The notes: generated from the sequence alone by a model not told the origin. Counted from the first letter of the stretch, positions 1 to 6,223 are shown. The stretch: DNA of 6,223 bases from an uncultured Candidatus Competibacteraceae bacterium (GCA_937872125.1 CALMNY010000303.1:1-6223), one strand, 5' to 3'. Made by a program: numbers and translations.

Positions 1-938
1 CATGCCACCTGCGGATGATCCCGCAGATACTCGGCGGCCTTGACTGCGTTTTCGCAGTGGCGATCCATTCGCACTGGCAGAGTTTCGATGCCTTGCAGGA
101 TCAGGAAGCTGTTGAACGGCGAGATCGCCGCGCCGGTATTGCGCAGCGGCACCACCCGTGCCCGGCCAATGAAGGCCGCCGGGCCGAGTGCCTCAACATA
201 GACCACGCCGTGATAGGACGGGTCCGGCTCGTTCAGGCGGGCAAAGCGTTCCTTGTGCTGATCCCAGGGGAAGCAGCCGGAATCGACGATGATACCGCCG
301 ATGCTGGTGCCGTGACCGCCCATGTACTTGGTCAGGGCATGCACCACGATGTCGGCGCCGTGCTCGAACGGCCGGCACAGATACGGCGTCGGCACGGTGT
401 TGTCCACGATCAGCGGCACGCCGTGGGCGTGAGCTATTGCCGCCAGCGCGCCGAAGTCTACGACGTTCGCCGCCGGATTGCCGATGGATTCGCAGAACAC
501 CGCCTTGGTCTTGCCGTCAATCAGCCGGCCCAGCCCCTCGATATCGCGGTAGTCGCCGAAGCGCGCCTCGATGCCGAAACGCGGCAGGGTATGAGCGAAC
601 AGGTTGTAGGTGCCGCCGTACAGGGTGGAGGTGGTGACGATGTTGTCGCCGACCTCAGCAATCGTCATCAGGGCGTAGGTAATCGCCGCTGAACCTGCCG
701 ATACCGCCAGCGCCCCGACTCCGCCCTCCAGCGCCGCTACCCGTTGTTCCAGCACCGCCGTGGTGGGATTCATGATCCGGGTGTAGATGTTGCCCGGCAC
801 CTTTAGATCGAACAGGTCGGCGCCATGCTGGGTGTCATCGAAGGCGTAGGAGGTGGTCTGGTAGATGGGAACGGCGACCGCCTTGGTGGTCGGTTCAGGG
901 GTATAGCCGCCGTGAATGGCGATCGTCTCGAATTTCAT
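1..938 (-). CDS. metY: O-acetylhomoserine aminocarboxypropyltransferase (sulfhydrylase), PLP-dependent, 3' end outside window
   Basis: Cys/Met-metabolism PLP enzyme (fold type I). In this family O-acetylhomoserine plus sulfide gives homocysteine and acetate, in the cytoplasm, on the direct-sulfhydrylation route to methionine. I read 312 complete residues from ATG at 938; the family is usually about 430, so roughly the last quarter lies beyond the left edge. The N-terminus [18 protein letters not shown] is typical. YTRIMNPTT (residues 52-60) carries the Tyr and Arg that contact the phosphate of the neighbouring subunit's PLP. VDNT (178-181) supplies the Asp that pairs with the pyridine nitrogen. 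[16 protein letters not shown] (200-215) holds the Schiff-base lysine K204. The insert with [22 protein letters not shown] (223-244) is characteristic of sulfhydrylases rather than cystathionine gamma-synthases. The exact acyl group (acetyl or succinyl) cannot be settled from sequence. It lies 56 nt downstream of pgpA on the same strand with no visible terminator between them, so co-transcription is possible. Only a weak GGAA lies 9 nt before the ATG. Confidence 0.93.
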   Translation of the reverse strand, partial: MKFETIAIHGGYTPEPTTKAVAVPIYQTTSYAFDDTQHGADLFDLKVPGNIYTRIMNPTTAVLEQRVAALEGGVGALAVSAGSAAITYALMTIAEVGDNIVTTSTLYGGTYNLFAHTLPRFGIEARFGDYRDIEGLGRLIDGKTKAVFCESIGNPAANVVDFGALAAIAHAHGVPLIVDNTVPTPYLCRPFEHGADIVVHALTKYMGGHGTSIGGIIVDSGCFPWDQHKERFARLNEPDPSYHGVVYVEALGPAAFIGRARVVPLRNTGAAISPFNSFLILQGIETLPVRMDRHCENAVKAAEYLRDHPQVA

Positions 939-994
939 GGGTGCGGATTCCGTCAGTTGCCAAGGGAAAGATCGGTAAAGTCTGTACGCAAGAG

Positions 995-1537
995 TCAGGA
1001 AATGTCCAGTAGGGCCGCGCCGTAAGCCAGTAACTGCAATCCCAGCCAGGCGTAACCCGCCGCCAGCAGGTCATCGAACATGATGCCGAAACCGCCGCCG
1101 ATGCGCTGATCCGCCCGCCGAATCGGCCAGGGCTTGAAAATGTCGAACAACCGGAACAGCGCAAAGCCGGCGATGATCCAAAACCAGCCCGGCGGTGCGG
1201 CGCTCATGGTGATGAAGTAGCCAATCACTTCGTCCCAGACGATGGCGGGATGATCGTGAACGCCGAGATCGCGGGCGGCGCGGCCGCAAACCCACACCCC
1301 CAGCGCGAAGCCGGCCACGGTCAGCAGCAGATAGGCCCACAGCGGCAGCGGCTGTATCAGCAGATACAGCGGAAGCGCCGCCAGCGTGCCGAAGGTGCCG
1401 GGCGCCTTGGGCGCGCAGCCGGAACCGAACCCGAGGGCGAGGAAATGCACGGGATCGCGGAAGACGCGGGCGCAGGGTTTTACGCTGGGGTCCTCATTGG
1501 CGGGAACAGCCGGGGATGGAGGAGAGGGTGGATTCAT
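995..1537 (-). CDS. pgpA: Phosphatidylglycerophosphatase A
   Basis: Inner-membrane phosphatase that removes the phosphate of phosphatidylglycerophosphate to give phosphatidylglycerol. With the start used here the protein has 180 residues (E. coli PgpA is about 170). It aligns with E. coli PgpA throughout: [21 protein letters not shown] (residues 28-48), the acidic motif [18 protein letters not shown] (94-111), [12 protein letters not shown] (128-139) and [18 protein letters not shown] [14 protein letters not shown] (148-161). The Asp/Glu residues of the WDE and FDD motifs are the likely metal/catalytic ligands. Hydrophobic stretches at about 52-84, 117-130 and 162-177 are the membrane segments. 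Start choice: ATG at 1537 overlaps the bpt stop by one base (TGATG), and a GGGGATGGA stretch lies about 10 nt upstream. An in-frame ATG at 1552 would add MDRSL and is a real alternative. The N-terminal 20 or so residues are Pro-rich and not conserved. It is the last of four tightly overlapped genes. Confidence 0.95.
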   Translation of the reverse strand: MNPPSPPSPAVPANEDPSVKPCARVFRDPVHFLALGFGSGCAPKAPGTFGTLAALPLYLLIQPLPLWAYLLLTVAGFALGVWVCGRAARDLGVHDHPAIVWDEVIGYFITMSAAPPGWFWIIAGFALFRLFDIFKPWPIRRADQRIGGGFGIMFDDLLAAGYAWLGLQLLAYGAALLDIS

Positions 1538-2256
1538 CAGGCTTCGATCCATCCCCAGCGCTCGGCGATAAAGATTTCGTGCGGCTTGAAGCAGGATTTG
1601 TAGGCCATTTTACCGCAGTGCTCCACCCAGTAGCCCAGATAGACCCACTTCAGCCCCAACCGGCGCGCCTCTACGATCTGCCACAGAATAGCTTGGGTGC
1701 CCAGGCTGCGCGTTTCCTCAAGTGGGTCAAAGAAGGTGTAAACCGCAGACAGGCCGTCGCCCAGCCGATCCACCACCGCTACCGCCAGCAAGTCCTGGTC
1801 GTGGCGAAATTCGTACAGCCAGGTCGGGCACCAGCGCGAGGCGATGAAGGACCAGTAGTGATCCGGGCTGGCCGGGTCCATGCCCCCGCCGGGGTGACGG
1901 GCCGCGATGTAGCGGGCGAACAGCGCGAAATGCTCATCCTGGAATGCCGCTTCCGTCACCCGCGCCTGTAAATCCTGATTGCGCGCCCAGATGCGGCGCT
2001 GCGTGCGGTTGGGCCGGAACCGCTCCACGGGAATGCGCAACGAGCGGCACGCTGCACAGCCCCGACAATGCGGCCGGTAAACGTGATCGCCGCTGCGCCG
2101 AAAGCCCAGTTCCGCCAAGCGGGTATAGAGCGGAGCATCAGTCGCCGCCGGGTCGGCCACCAGGTTGCGCGCCTGTCGCCCCGGCAGATAGCTGCACGCA
2201 TATTCGGTCGTCAAAAACATGCGCAGATCGTGCAGCGAGTCGCGGGGATTGCTCAT
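1537..2256 (-). CDS. bpt: Aspartate/glutamate leucyltransferase (Bpt; arginyl-tRNA-protein transferase family)
   Basis: Cytoplasmic aminoacyl-tRNA-protein transferase of the bacterial N-degron pathway. Bpt proteins move Leu from Leu-tRNA to proteins whose N-terminal residue is Asp or Glu, making them ClpS/ClpAP substrates. The 239 residues match the usual length (about 235-250). Visible family marks are the N-terminal TTEYACSYLPGRQARNLV (residues 16-33) with C21, the cysteine cluster PHCRGCAACRSLRIPVERF (62-80; C64, C67, C70), MDPASPDHYWSF (126-137) and the C-terminal signature YLGYWVEHCGKMAYKSCF (206-223) followed by KPHE. The homologous eukaryotic ATE1 uses Arg; the bacterial family was long named Ate, and the Leu specificity here is assigned from family membership, not seen. 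The ATG overlaps the aat stop in an ATGA tetranucleotide. No Shine-Dalgarno lies in front of it, so translation probably depends on ribosomes finishing aat. Confidence 0.96.
   Translation of the reverse strand: MSNPRDSLHDLRMFLTTEYACSYLPGRQARNLVADPAATDAPLYTRLAELGFRRSGDHVYRPHCRGCAACRSLRIPVERFRPNRTQRRIWARNQDLQARVTEAAFQDEHFALFARYIAARHPGGGMDPASPDHYWSFIASRWCPTWLYEFRHDQDLLAVAVVDRLGDGLSAVYTFFDPLEETRSLGTQAILWQIVEARRLGLKWVYLGYWVEHCGKMAYKSCFKPHEIFIAERWGWIEA
2253..2256 (-). other. ATGA stop/start overlap coupling aat and bpt
   Basis: On the minus strand the bases read ATGA. ATG is the bpt start and TGA is the aat stop. The 20 bases upstream of the bpt ATG contain no purine-rich ribosome binding site (they read mostly pyrimidine and GCC), which points to termination-reinitiation coupling. 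The two transferases would then be made in linked amounts. The overlap is seen directly; the coupling is inferred. Confidence 0.8.
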
Positions 2257-2993
2257 GGCGGCGCAGGGGAAGTCAGCAGGTCGGCGAGCAGGTCGTCATC
2301 AAGGCGCCAGGGTCCATCCCGGCCAGGCTGGGGACAATACCGGTCCAGCAATTGCGAAAAGGTGGCGCGGGCGATCTCGACCGCACCCATGCGCGCCAGA
2401 TGTTCGGTGCGCACCTGGCAATCAATCAGGGCAAACTCCCAGCGCCGCAGTTGCGCGGCCAGCAGGACCAGCGCCGCCTTGGACGCATCGCTCATCAGGC
2501 TGAACATGGATTCGCCAAAGAACACCTGACCCACCGCAACCCCGTACAGGCCTCCGGCCAACTCGCCCTGATGCCAGGCCTCGATGGAATGGGCATGACC
2601 GAGCCGGTGCAGCCGGCAGTAGGCCCGATTCATCTCCGGGGTGATCCAGGTGCCAGGGTTATGGCTGGTGCGCGGCCCGCCGCAAGCGGTGATGACCGCC
2701 GCAAAGGCGGTGTCGGCGGTCAGCGTGAACTGACCTTTTTTCAGCGTCTTGCGCAGACTGCGCGAGCAGTTCACCGATTCAGGGAACAGTATCAGCCGGG
2801 GGTCCGGTGACCACCACAGGATCGGCTGGTCGGCGGAATACCAGGGGAAAATACCCTGCCGATAGGCGCGCAACAAGCGGCGCGGCGACAAATTGCCGCC
2901 GGCGGCCAGCAGGCCATCGGGTTCGGTCAGGGCGCAGTCGGCGGGGGGAAACGGCTGGCCGTCGTCACGCGGATCCAGCCACGGCAAGCGCAT
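2253..2993 (-). CDS. aat: Leucyl/phenylalanyl-tRNA-protein transferase
   Basis: Cytoplasmic N-degron enzyme. It transfers Leu or Phe from its aminoacyl-tRNA to proteins with N-terminal Lys or Arg, which ClpS then delivers to ClpAP. The 246 residues are slightly longer than E. coli Aat. It matches from end to end: EPDGLLAAGGNLSPRRLLRAYRQGIFPW (24-51), WWSPDPRLILFPES (60-73), GTWITPEMNRAYCRLHRLGHAHSIE (114-138), GGLYGVAVGQVFFGESMFS (147-165), LIDCQV (189-194) and HLARMGAVEI (198-207). E161 and D191 correspond to the conserved acidic residues around the active site of the E. coli enzyme. W51 and W116 match conserved tryptophans. A good Shine-Dalgarno, GAGGT, sits 8 nt before the ATG, inside the end of the upstream DUF482 gene, which overlaps aat by 29 nt. 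The start is supported because the N-terminal LPWLDP...FPP pattern is typical of Aat. Confidence 0.97.
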   Translation of the reverse strand: MRLPWLDPRDDGQPFPPADCALTEPDGLLAAGGNLSPRRLLRAYRQGIFPWYSADQPILWWSPDPRLILFPESVNCSRSLRKTLKKGQFTLTADTAFAAVITACGGPRTSHNPGTWITPEMNRAYCRLHRLGHAHSIEAWHQGELAGGLYGVAVGQVFFGESMFSLMSDASKAALVLLAAQLRRWEFALIDCQVRTEHLARMGAVEIARATFSQLLDRYCPQPGRDGPWRLDDDLLADLLTSPAPP

Positions 2994-4140
2994 CGGGCGT
3001 TACCTCGTTGCGGTAGGGCGAATGTTGCAGCAATTCCTGGGCATAGGCGCGTACCGCCGGCGTTTCCCGGGCCAGAAAATCGGCAATGGCCTGGTGAAAG
3101 CCGGCATGGGCGATCCAGTGGGCGGAATGGGTCAAGGTCGGCAGAAATCCCCGGTAAATCTTGTGCTCACCCTGTGCGCCCGGCTCGAAACGCTGCACGC
3201 CCTGCTGGATACAGTATTCCAACCCCTGATAATAGCAGGCTTCGAAATGCAGGCTGTCATAATCCGTCCGGCAGCCCCAATGCCGGCCATAAAGCGTGCT
3301 GGCGCTGCGGAAGCTGATGGCGCCAGCGACTTCACGGCCATGCGCGAAAGCCAGCGCCACCACCAACTGGTCGCCCAGGGTTTCGGCCATCTCCTGGAAG
3401 AAAGGCAGGGTGAGGGTCGGTACGCCACCCAGCCGCCGGAAGGTGGAACGGTAGAATTCATAGACGCTTTGCCATTGCGCCGCGCTGAGTTCCCGTCCGG
3501 TCAGCAGGCGTAGTTCCAATCCCGCTTCACGCACCAGCCGGCGCTCTCGGTGGATATTCTTGCGTCGCTTGGCGGTGAAGGTGTCCAGAAAGTCCTGGAA
3601 GTCCCGGTAACCACGGTTTTTCCAATGGAACTGACAGCCCAGCCGGGGCAGAAAACCCTGGGCTTGGAGCCGGTCCAGTTCGGCTGGGGGTGGAAACAGC
3701 CAGTGGATCGAGGACCAGCGGCGGCGGCGGGCCTCGTCCAGTACGTACTCGATAATGGCCTGCGCGGTGTCCTCGGGCGCGGGCTGGTCGGGCGCCAGCA
3801 GCAGGCGGGGACTGGTGGCTGGGGTGTAGGGAATGGCGCTAACCAGTTTAGGATAGTAGGGCAGGCTCTGGCGTCGGTAGGCTTCTGCCCAGCTCCAGTC
3901 GAATACGAATTCGCCATAGGAGTTGAATTTCAGATAGAACGGCGCCGCGCCCAGCAAACGTCCCTGGCCATCCCGACAGATCACAGGCCAGGGCAGCCAA
4001 CCTGTGTGTTCGCCGACGCACTGATGGCGTTCCAGGGCGCTGAGAAACTCGTGGCTGAGAAACGGGTTCTGATCGGGAATGAGGGTGTTCCACTCGGCGG
4101 CGGGAAGATCGCTCACAGCATCGAGGCATTGAATGCGCAT
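2965..4140 (-). CDS. FemAB-like / DUF482 (PF04339, COG3146) GNAT-superfamily protein
   Basis: A 391-residue protein of the family annotated as 'peptidogalycan biosynthesis' or GNAT N-acetyltransferase (PF04339, FemAB_like). No member is biochemically well characterised to my knowledge, so no substrate is assigned. The family marks are clear: [13 protein letters not shown] (25-37), [11 protein letters not shown] (78-88), [20 protein letters not shown] (95-114), HWLFPP (146-151), [18 protein letters not shown] (171-188), basic [11 protein letters not shown] (191-201), [15 protein letters not shown] (297-311) and [17 protein letters not shown] (318-334). Fem proteins such as FemA, FemB and FemX use aminoacyl-tRNA to build peptidoglycan cross-bridges; whether this protein uses tRNA or acetyl-CoA is unknown. 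There is no signal peptide or membrane segment, so it should be cytoplasmic. It is the first gene of the minus-strand unit and its 3' end overlaps aat by 29 nt. No Shine-Dalgarno is evident before the ATG, but the N-terminus fits the family, so I keep this start. Confidence 0.93.
   Translation of the reverse strand: MRIQCLDAVSDLPAAEWNTLIPDQNPFLSHEFLSALERHQCVGEHTGWLPWPVICRDGQGRLLGAAPFYLKFNSYGEFVFDWSWAEAYRRQSLPYYPKLVSAIPYTPATSPRLLLAPDQPAPEDTAQAIIEYVLDEARRRRWSSIHWLFPPPAELDRLQAQGFLPRLGCQFHWKNRGYRDFQDFLDTFTAKRRKNIHRERRLVREAGLELRLLTGRELSAAQWQSVYEFYRSTFRRLGGVPTLTLPFFQEMAETLGDQLVVALAFAHGREVAGAISFRSASTLYGRHWGCRTDYDSLHFEACYYQGLEYCIQQGVQRFEPGAQGEHKIYRGFLPTLTHSAHWIAHAGFHQAIADFLARETPAVRAYAQELLQHSPYRNEVTPDALAVAGSA
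3002..3006 (-). promoter_or_regulatory. Ribosome binding site of aat (GAGGT) inside the upstream gene
   Basis: The minus strand reads GAGGT, then 8 nt, then the aat ATG at 2993. It is the only strong Shine-Dalgarno in the four-gene minus-strand cluster. It lets aat initiate independently although its start lies within the coding sequence of the preceding gene. Confidence 0.65.
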
Positions 4141-4217
4141 AGGGTGAAATCAGCGGGGGTTAGACCGATCAAGCGGTGTGCGAATGTGAAGCGTCCACGG
4201 TCATGCTTGGAACTCAA

Positions 4218-4232
4218 AACCGTGTATCGGTT
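4218..4232. repeat. Short perfect inverted repeat AACCG-N5-CGGTT
   Basis: Two 5-base arms (AACCG and CGGTT) surround the 5 bases TGTAT. The 15-bp size and its place 78 nt upstream of the DUF482 start, just before the candidate ftsK promoter, would suit a small regulator operator. With arms this short it may be chance. Confidence 0.3.
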
Positions 4233-4244
4233 CGCCCGACACCC

Positions 4245-4273
4245 TTCACCTCAACGCCCTGGAATGGGACAAT
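4245..4273 (+). promoter_or_regulatory. Possible sigma70-type promoter for ftsK
   Basis: TTCACC (4245-4250) and GACAAT (4268-4273) are separated by exactly 17 nt and each match the sigma70 consensus at 4 of 6 positions. Transcription would begin near 4280, giving a leader of about 100 nt before the proposed ftsK start. The match is modest and such pairs occur by chance, so this is only a candidate. Confidence 0.25.
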
Positions 4274-4372
4274 GGCTCTCCTCAATTTCCCTGACGGCTC
4301 TGCCGGCAACCGTTTCCACCGAGGTCCGACAGCGTCGCACGGCGCTTGGCATTTCACTCTCTAAATCATCAC

Positions 4373-4376
4373 AGGA
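4373..4376 (+). promoter_or_regulatory. Shine-Dalgarno AGGA deciding the TTG start of ftsK
   Basis: AGGA lies 7 nt before TTG at 4384, the normal spacing. The first in-frame ATG (4459) has no purine-rich stretch in front of it (upstream reads TTTTGTCCAGCGATTT), and an in-frame GTG at 4420 has none either. This is the main reason for placing the ftsK start at the TTG. Confidence 0.55.
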
Positions 4377-4383
4377 TTGCATT

Positions 4384-6223
4384 TTGGCGCAGGCACATCG
4401 AATCAAGCCCGAAACGCCCGTGGTTCGGGTTGGCATCCTCCGTTTTGTCCAGCGATTTATGCAGGAACTCGGGTTCTGGTCGCTGATGGTGGTCGCGCTG
4501 GGGATGATCGGCGCGTTGGCGACGTTCCACGCCGAGGATCCGGCCTGGACCCATACTGCGACGGTGACCCAATTACATAATCTTGGCGGTGTGGCCGGGG
4601 CCTGGTTTGCCGATGTCAGTCTGTATTTCTTCGGCTATGCCGCCTATGGGTTGCCGGTAGGCGTGGCGTTCGCAAGCTGGCGCTTGTTCAGGCGTGGCGC
4701 CCTGCTGGAACTGGATGGCGAGATCGTACTGTTCCGGGTTATGGGGTTTCTGGTGGCGCTGGCGACGGTCTGTGGTTTGGCGGCGCTGCATCTGCGCGCG
4801 GCGCCCGGAACTGTGCCTGGCGCAGGCTCTGCTGGAGGACTGGTCGGGGTGCATGTCAGCCAGTTCCTGATCCAGGCTTTCGATGAGGTGGGCGGTAATC
4901 TGTTCATGCTGGCGTTGTTGCTGGCCGGTATGGTTCTGACCACAGGCTTGTCCTGGCTGACGGTGCTGGACTGGGTCGGGATGGCGGCGCTGAAGATCGT
5001 GGATTGGATCGGTGGTCTGGTAATGGCGCCGTTGCGCTGGATGCAGCCAAAAGCGACCACAGACCATGACGCAGGCTCTGGGGCGGGGGGCGAAACGCCG
5101 CCGCCGGCCCCCGAATCGCCGGGCGCACCACCGGCGGCTGGATCAAAGTCGCTGACCCAGGGGGGTTCGGGATGGGCGCACGGAGTCCGGCAAACTGCCG
5201 AACGCTTCCTGACTGGCTGGCGATCCCGGCGAGAGGTTGCCGTCGCGCCGGCGTCCATGGTTTCGCCCGCGCCACCCGAACCCATGGCGGCCATGAGCTC
5301 GCCCGCGCCAACTGAACCTGCGGTGACCATGAGTCCACCTGCACCAATCGAATCGCCGGCGGCTGTAGTTCCAGTTCCGGCCGCACCCCTGTCGCTGTCC
5401 AGGCCGTTGCCCGCGCCGACTGAGAGCAGTGAATCGCTGGCCGTTGCGCCGACGGGTCGCCATTCGGCGCGCATCGAGCCGGTGTTGACTCTGCCGCCGG
5501 AAGATTCGCCGCCTGCCGGATCAGCGACCGCCATGAGGGCTGCGCCACCTGCTCCCGACTACGAATGGCCGCCCGCCGCTGAGCTGTTAACGCTGGTGCC
5601 TGCGGTTGCGCCCGCTGGGGCGAGCGGTTCGCCCACCGCCTCACGCCCGGTCGGACCAGCGCCTGGCCTGGGATGGAGCGCCGCCGCTTCGAATGATGTA
5701 CTGGCGGTAGTGACTGCGACCCAGACCGGGAATGCTTCGACTTCGCACCCGGCCTCCAGGACGGATTGTGAGACGGCTGAGGACGATTCGGATGCCGACG
5801 ATCCGTCCTGGTTTGGGCTCCCATCCGCGTTGACCGTAGTCCCCGATTCAGCGCCGGCGGCGCCGTTGCCCCTTTCTGAGCCGGCAGCGGCGCCGATCCC
5901 GGCTCAGAAGGCGGTTCTGGTGCGCCGGGTAGCGTCGCCGCCACCGGTCGCGCCCTGTCCGTTGCCGCCGCTGGATTTGCTCGACCCGCCTTCGGTCAGT
6001 ACCGCTGGCTATTCTCCGGAGACCCTGGAGCGTATGTCGCGGCGCGTGGAAATCCTGCTGCGGAATTTCGGCATCGCGGTTAATGTCGTGGCGGTAGAGC
6101 CGGGACCGGTGATTACCCGCTTCGAGATCGAGCCGGCCCCAGGAGTGAAGGTCAGCCAGATCAGTAATCTGGCCAAGGACCTGGCGCGCGGCCTGTCGGT
6201 GATCAGCGTGCGGGTGGTGGAAA
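4384..6223 (+). CDS. ftsK: DNA translocase FtsK, N-terminal part (3' end outside window)
   Basis: Divisome DNA pump that moves chromosome termini and activates XerCD at dif. I read 613 residues; the motor and gamma domains lie beyond the right edge. Order: cytoplasmic arm (1-30, [13 protein letters not shown]...); membrane domain with about four hydrophobic segments near 31-48, 74-98, 117-136 and 172-199. The periplasmic loop EDPAWTHT...[14 protein letters not shown] (51-77) parallels E. coli DPSWSQT...IHNLGGMPGAWLAD. A Pro/Ala-rich linker follows (about 219-525), much shorter than in E. coli, with a 12-residue tandem repeat (292-327) and an acidic patch [13 protein letters not shown] (466-478). 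The start of the alpha domain is [11 protein letters not shown] (526-536), then [30 protein letters not shown] (572-589) and [21 protein letters not shown] (593-613), matching E. coli FtsK almost residue for residue. Walker A has not been reached. The start is taken as TTG with AGGA 7 nt upstream. ATG at 4459 would remove the arm and start just before the first membrane segment. Confidence 0.95.
   Translation, partial: MAQAHRIKPETPVVRVGILRFVQRFMQELGFWSLMVVALGMIGALATFHAEDPAWTHTATVTQLHNLGGVAGAWFADVSLYFFGYAAYGLPVGVAFASWRLFRRGALLELDGEIVLFRVMGFLVALATVCGLAALHLRAAPGTVPGAGSAGGLVGVHVSQFLIQAFDEVGGNLFMLALLLAGMVLTTGLSWLTVLDWVGMAALKIVDWIGGLVMAPLRWMQPKATTDHDAGSGAGGETPPPAPESPGAPPAAGSKSLTQGGSGWAHGVRQTAERFLTGWRSRREVAVAPASMVSPAPPEPMAAMSSPAPTEPAVTMSPPAPIESPAAVVPVPAAPLSLSRPLPAPTESSESLAVAPTGRHSARIEPVLTLPPEDSPPAGSATAMRAAPPAPDYEWPPAAELLTLVPAVAPAGASGSPTASRPVGPAPGLGWSAAASNDVLAVVTATQTGNASTSHPASRTDCETAEDDSDADDPSWFGLPSALTVVPDSAPAAPLPLSEPAAAPIPAQKAVLVRRVASPPPVAPCPLPPLDLLDPPSVSTAGYSPETLERMSRRVEILLRNFGIAVNVVAVEPGPVITRFEIEPAPGVKVSQISNLAKDLARGLSVISVRVVE
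5257..5364 (+). repeat. Three tandem 36-bp repeats coding 12-residue units in the FtsK linker
   Basis: Units at 5257-5292, 5293-5328 and 5329-5364 encode [24 protein letters not shown] and [12 protein letters not shown]. The pattern is M-x-(S/P)-P-A-P-x-E followed by four variable residues. The reading frame is kept through all copies. A degenerate PAPTES at residues 343-348 may be a worn further unit. The repeat lies in the flexible linker between the membrane domain and the motor, where low-complexity Pro-rich repeats are common in FtsK. Confidence 0.75.

Larger units (their letters stand above)
4141..4383. promoter_or_regulatory. Divergent intergenic region between the DUF482-aat-bpt-pgpA unit and ftsK
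   Basis: This 243-nt stretch separates two diverging genes and must hold the promoters of both. No protein-coding content is convincing: a GTG-started 62-codon frame on the plus strand and a 61-codon frame on the minus strand show no recognisable protein. I see one short perfect inverted repeat (4218-4232), a palindrome TGCCGGCA (4301-4308) and one plausible plus-strand sigma70-like promoter, each noted here or separately. On the minus strand I found no -35/-10 pair with a good match at 16-18 nt spacing. No riboswitch or tRNA-like fold was recognised. Confidence 0.7.

Noticed and set aside
15..692. 225-codon plus-strand frame
   Set aside because: It lies antisense to the well-conserved sulfhydrylase gene; the translation has no recognisable domain and is Arg/Ala-rich, as expected of a GC-rich shadow frame.
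1944..2810. 288-codon plus-strand frame
   Set aside because: It is antisense to aat and bpt, both of which align over their full length with known families. The plus-strand product is rich in Arg, Gly and Pro and resembles nothing.
2893..3513. 206-codon plus-strand frame
   Set aside because: It is antisense to the end of DUF482 and the start of aat; no domain or ribosome binding site was seen.
4176..4364. Possible small protein gene (62 codons, GTG start) just upstream of ftsK
   Set aside because: There is no Shine-Dalgarno before the GTG, no recognisable motif, no membrane segment, and it fills a region that must carry two divergent promoters.
4346..4374. TTGGCA at 4346 as a -35 element for ftsK
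   Set aside because: At 17 nt spacing the -10 would be TCACAG, a poor match, and transcription would start at or near the TTG start codon. It is also not a sigma54 site, since no GC element lies at the required distance.
4251..4436. 61-codon minus-strand frame across the intergenic region into ftsK
   Set aside because: It overlaps the proposed ftsK start, has no ribosome binding site and no family likeness.
4904..5944. 346-codon minus-strand frame, and the overlapping frame at 4644-5534
   Set aside because: Both are shadows of the Pro/Ala linker of ftsK. GCC/GCG/CCG-rich coding DNA rarely has stops on the other strand, so long open frames arise there by composition alone.
1..6223. Mobile element, defence system, CRISPR array or RNA gene
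   Set aside because: No transposase, integrase, direct-repeat array, tRNA-like cloverleaf or defence-type domain is visible. All genes are core housekeeping families.

Overview
The window looks like core chromosome of a GC-rich gammaproteobacterium. The evidence is the combination of Aat, Bpt, PgpA and FtsK proteins whose residues align closely with E. coli or general proteobacterial patterns. The gene order (aat-bpt-pgpA divergent from ftsK, with a FemAB-like/DUF482 gene in front of aat) is not the E. coli order. It would fit an environmental lineage such as the purple sulfur bacteria or Competibacter-like groups, but genus cannot be named from the sequence. I see no insertion sequence, prophage, CRISPR array, tRNA or rRNA. 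Base composition looks even throughout.

Layout. From the left edge to 4140 everything reads on the minus strand: (DUF482/FemAB-like) -> aat -> bpt -> pgpA -> 56-nt gap -> metY-type sulfhydrylase, which runs off the left edge. The first four genes are packed with overlaps: 29 nt, then 4 nt (ATGA), then 1 nt (TGATG). They are almost certainly one transcription unit, and the fifth gene may be read with them. A 243-nt non-coding divergent region (4141-4383) follows. From 4384 to the right edge, the 5' part of ftsK reads on the plus strand: cytoplasmic N-terminal arm, membrane domain, a long Pro/Ala-rich linker and the start of the alpha domain. The window ends before the Walker A motif.

How the genes work together. 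Aat and Bpt are the two bacterial N-degron aminoacyl-tRNA-protein transferases. Aat adds Leu/Phe to N-terminal Lys/Arg, and Bpt adds Leu to N-terminal Asp/Glu, marking proteins for ClpS/ClpAP. The gene ahead of them encodes a FemAB-like (PF04339/DUF482) protein. Its superfamily shares the GNAT-type fold with the aminoacyl-tRNA-dependent Fem ligases and with the catalytic domain of Aat. The operon therefore begins with three consecutive proteins of related transferase fold, and this is the most interesting point of the window. PgpA (phosphatidylglycerol synthesis) and the homoserine sulfhydrylase (methionine/homocysteine synthesis) have no obvious functional tie to protein degradation. FtsK is the divisome DNA translocase that links chromosome segregation to septation.

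Most of the window is ordinary housekeeping DNA. I do not see a convincing new system. The points worth a second look are the DUF482-aat-bpt linkage, the probable TTG start of ftsK and a 12-residue tandem repeat in the FtsK linker.
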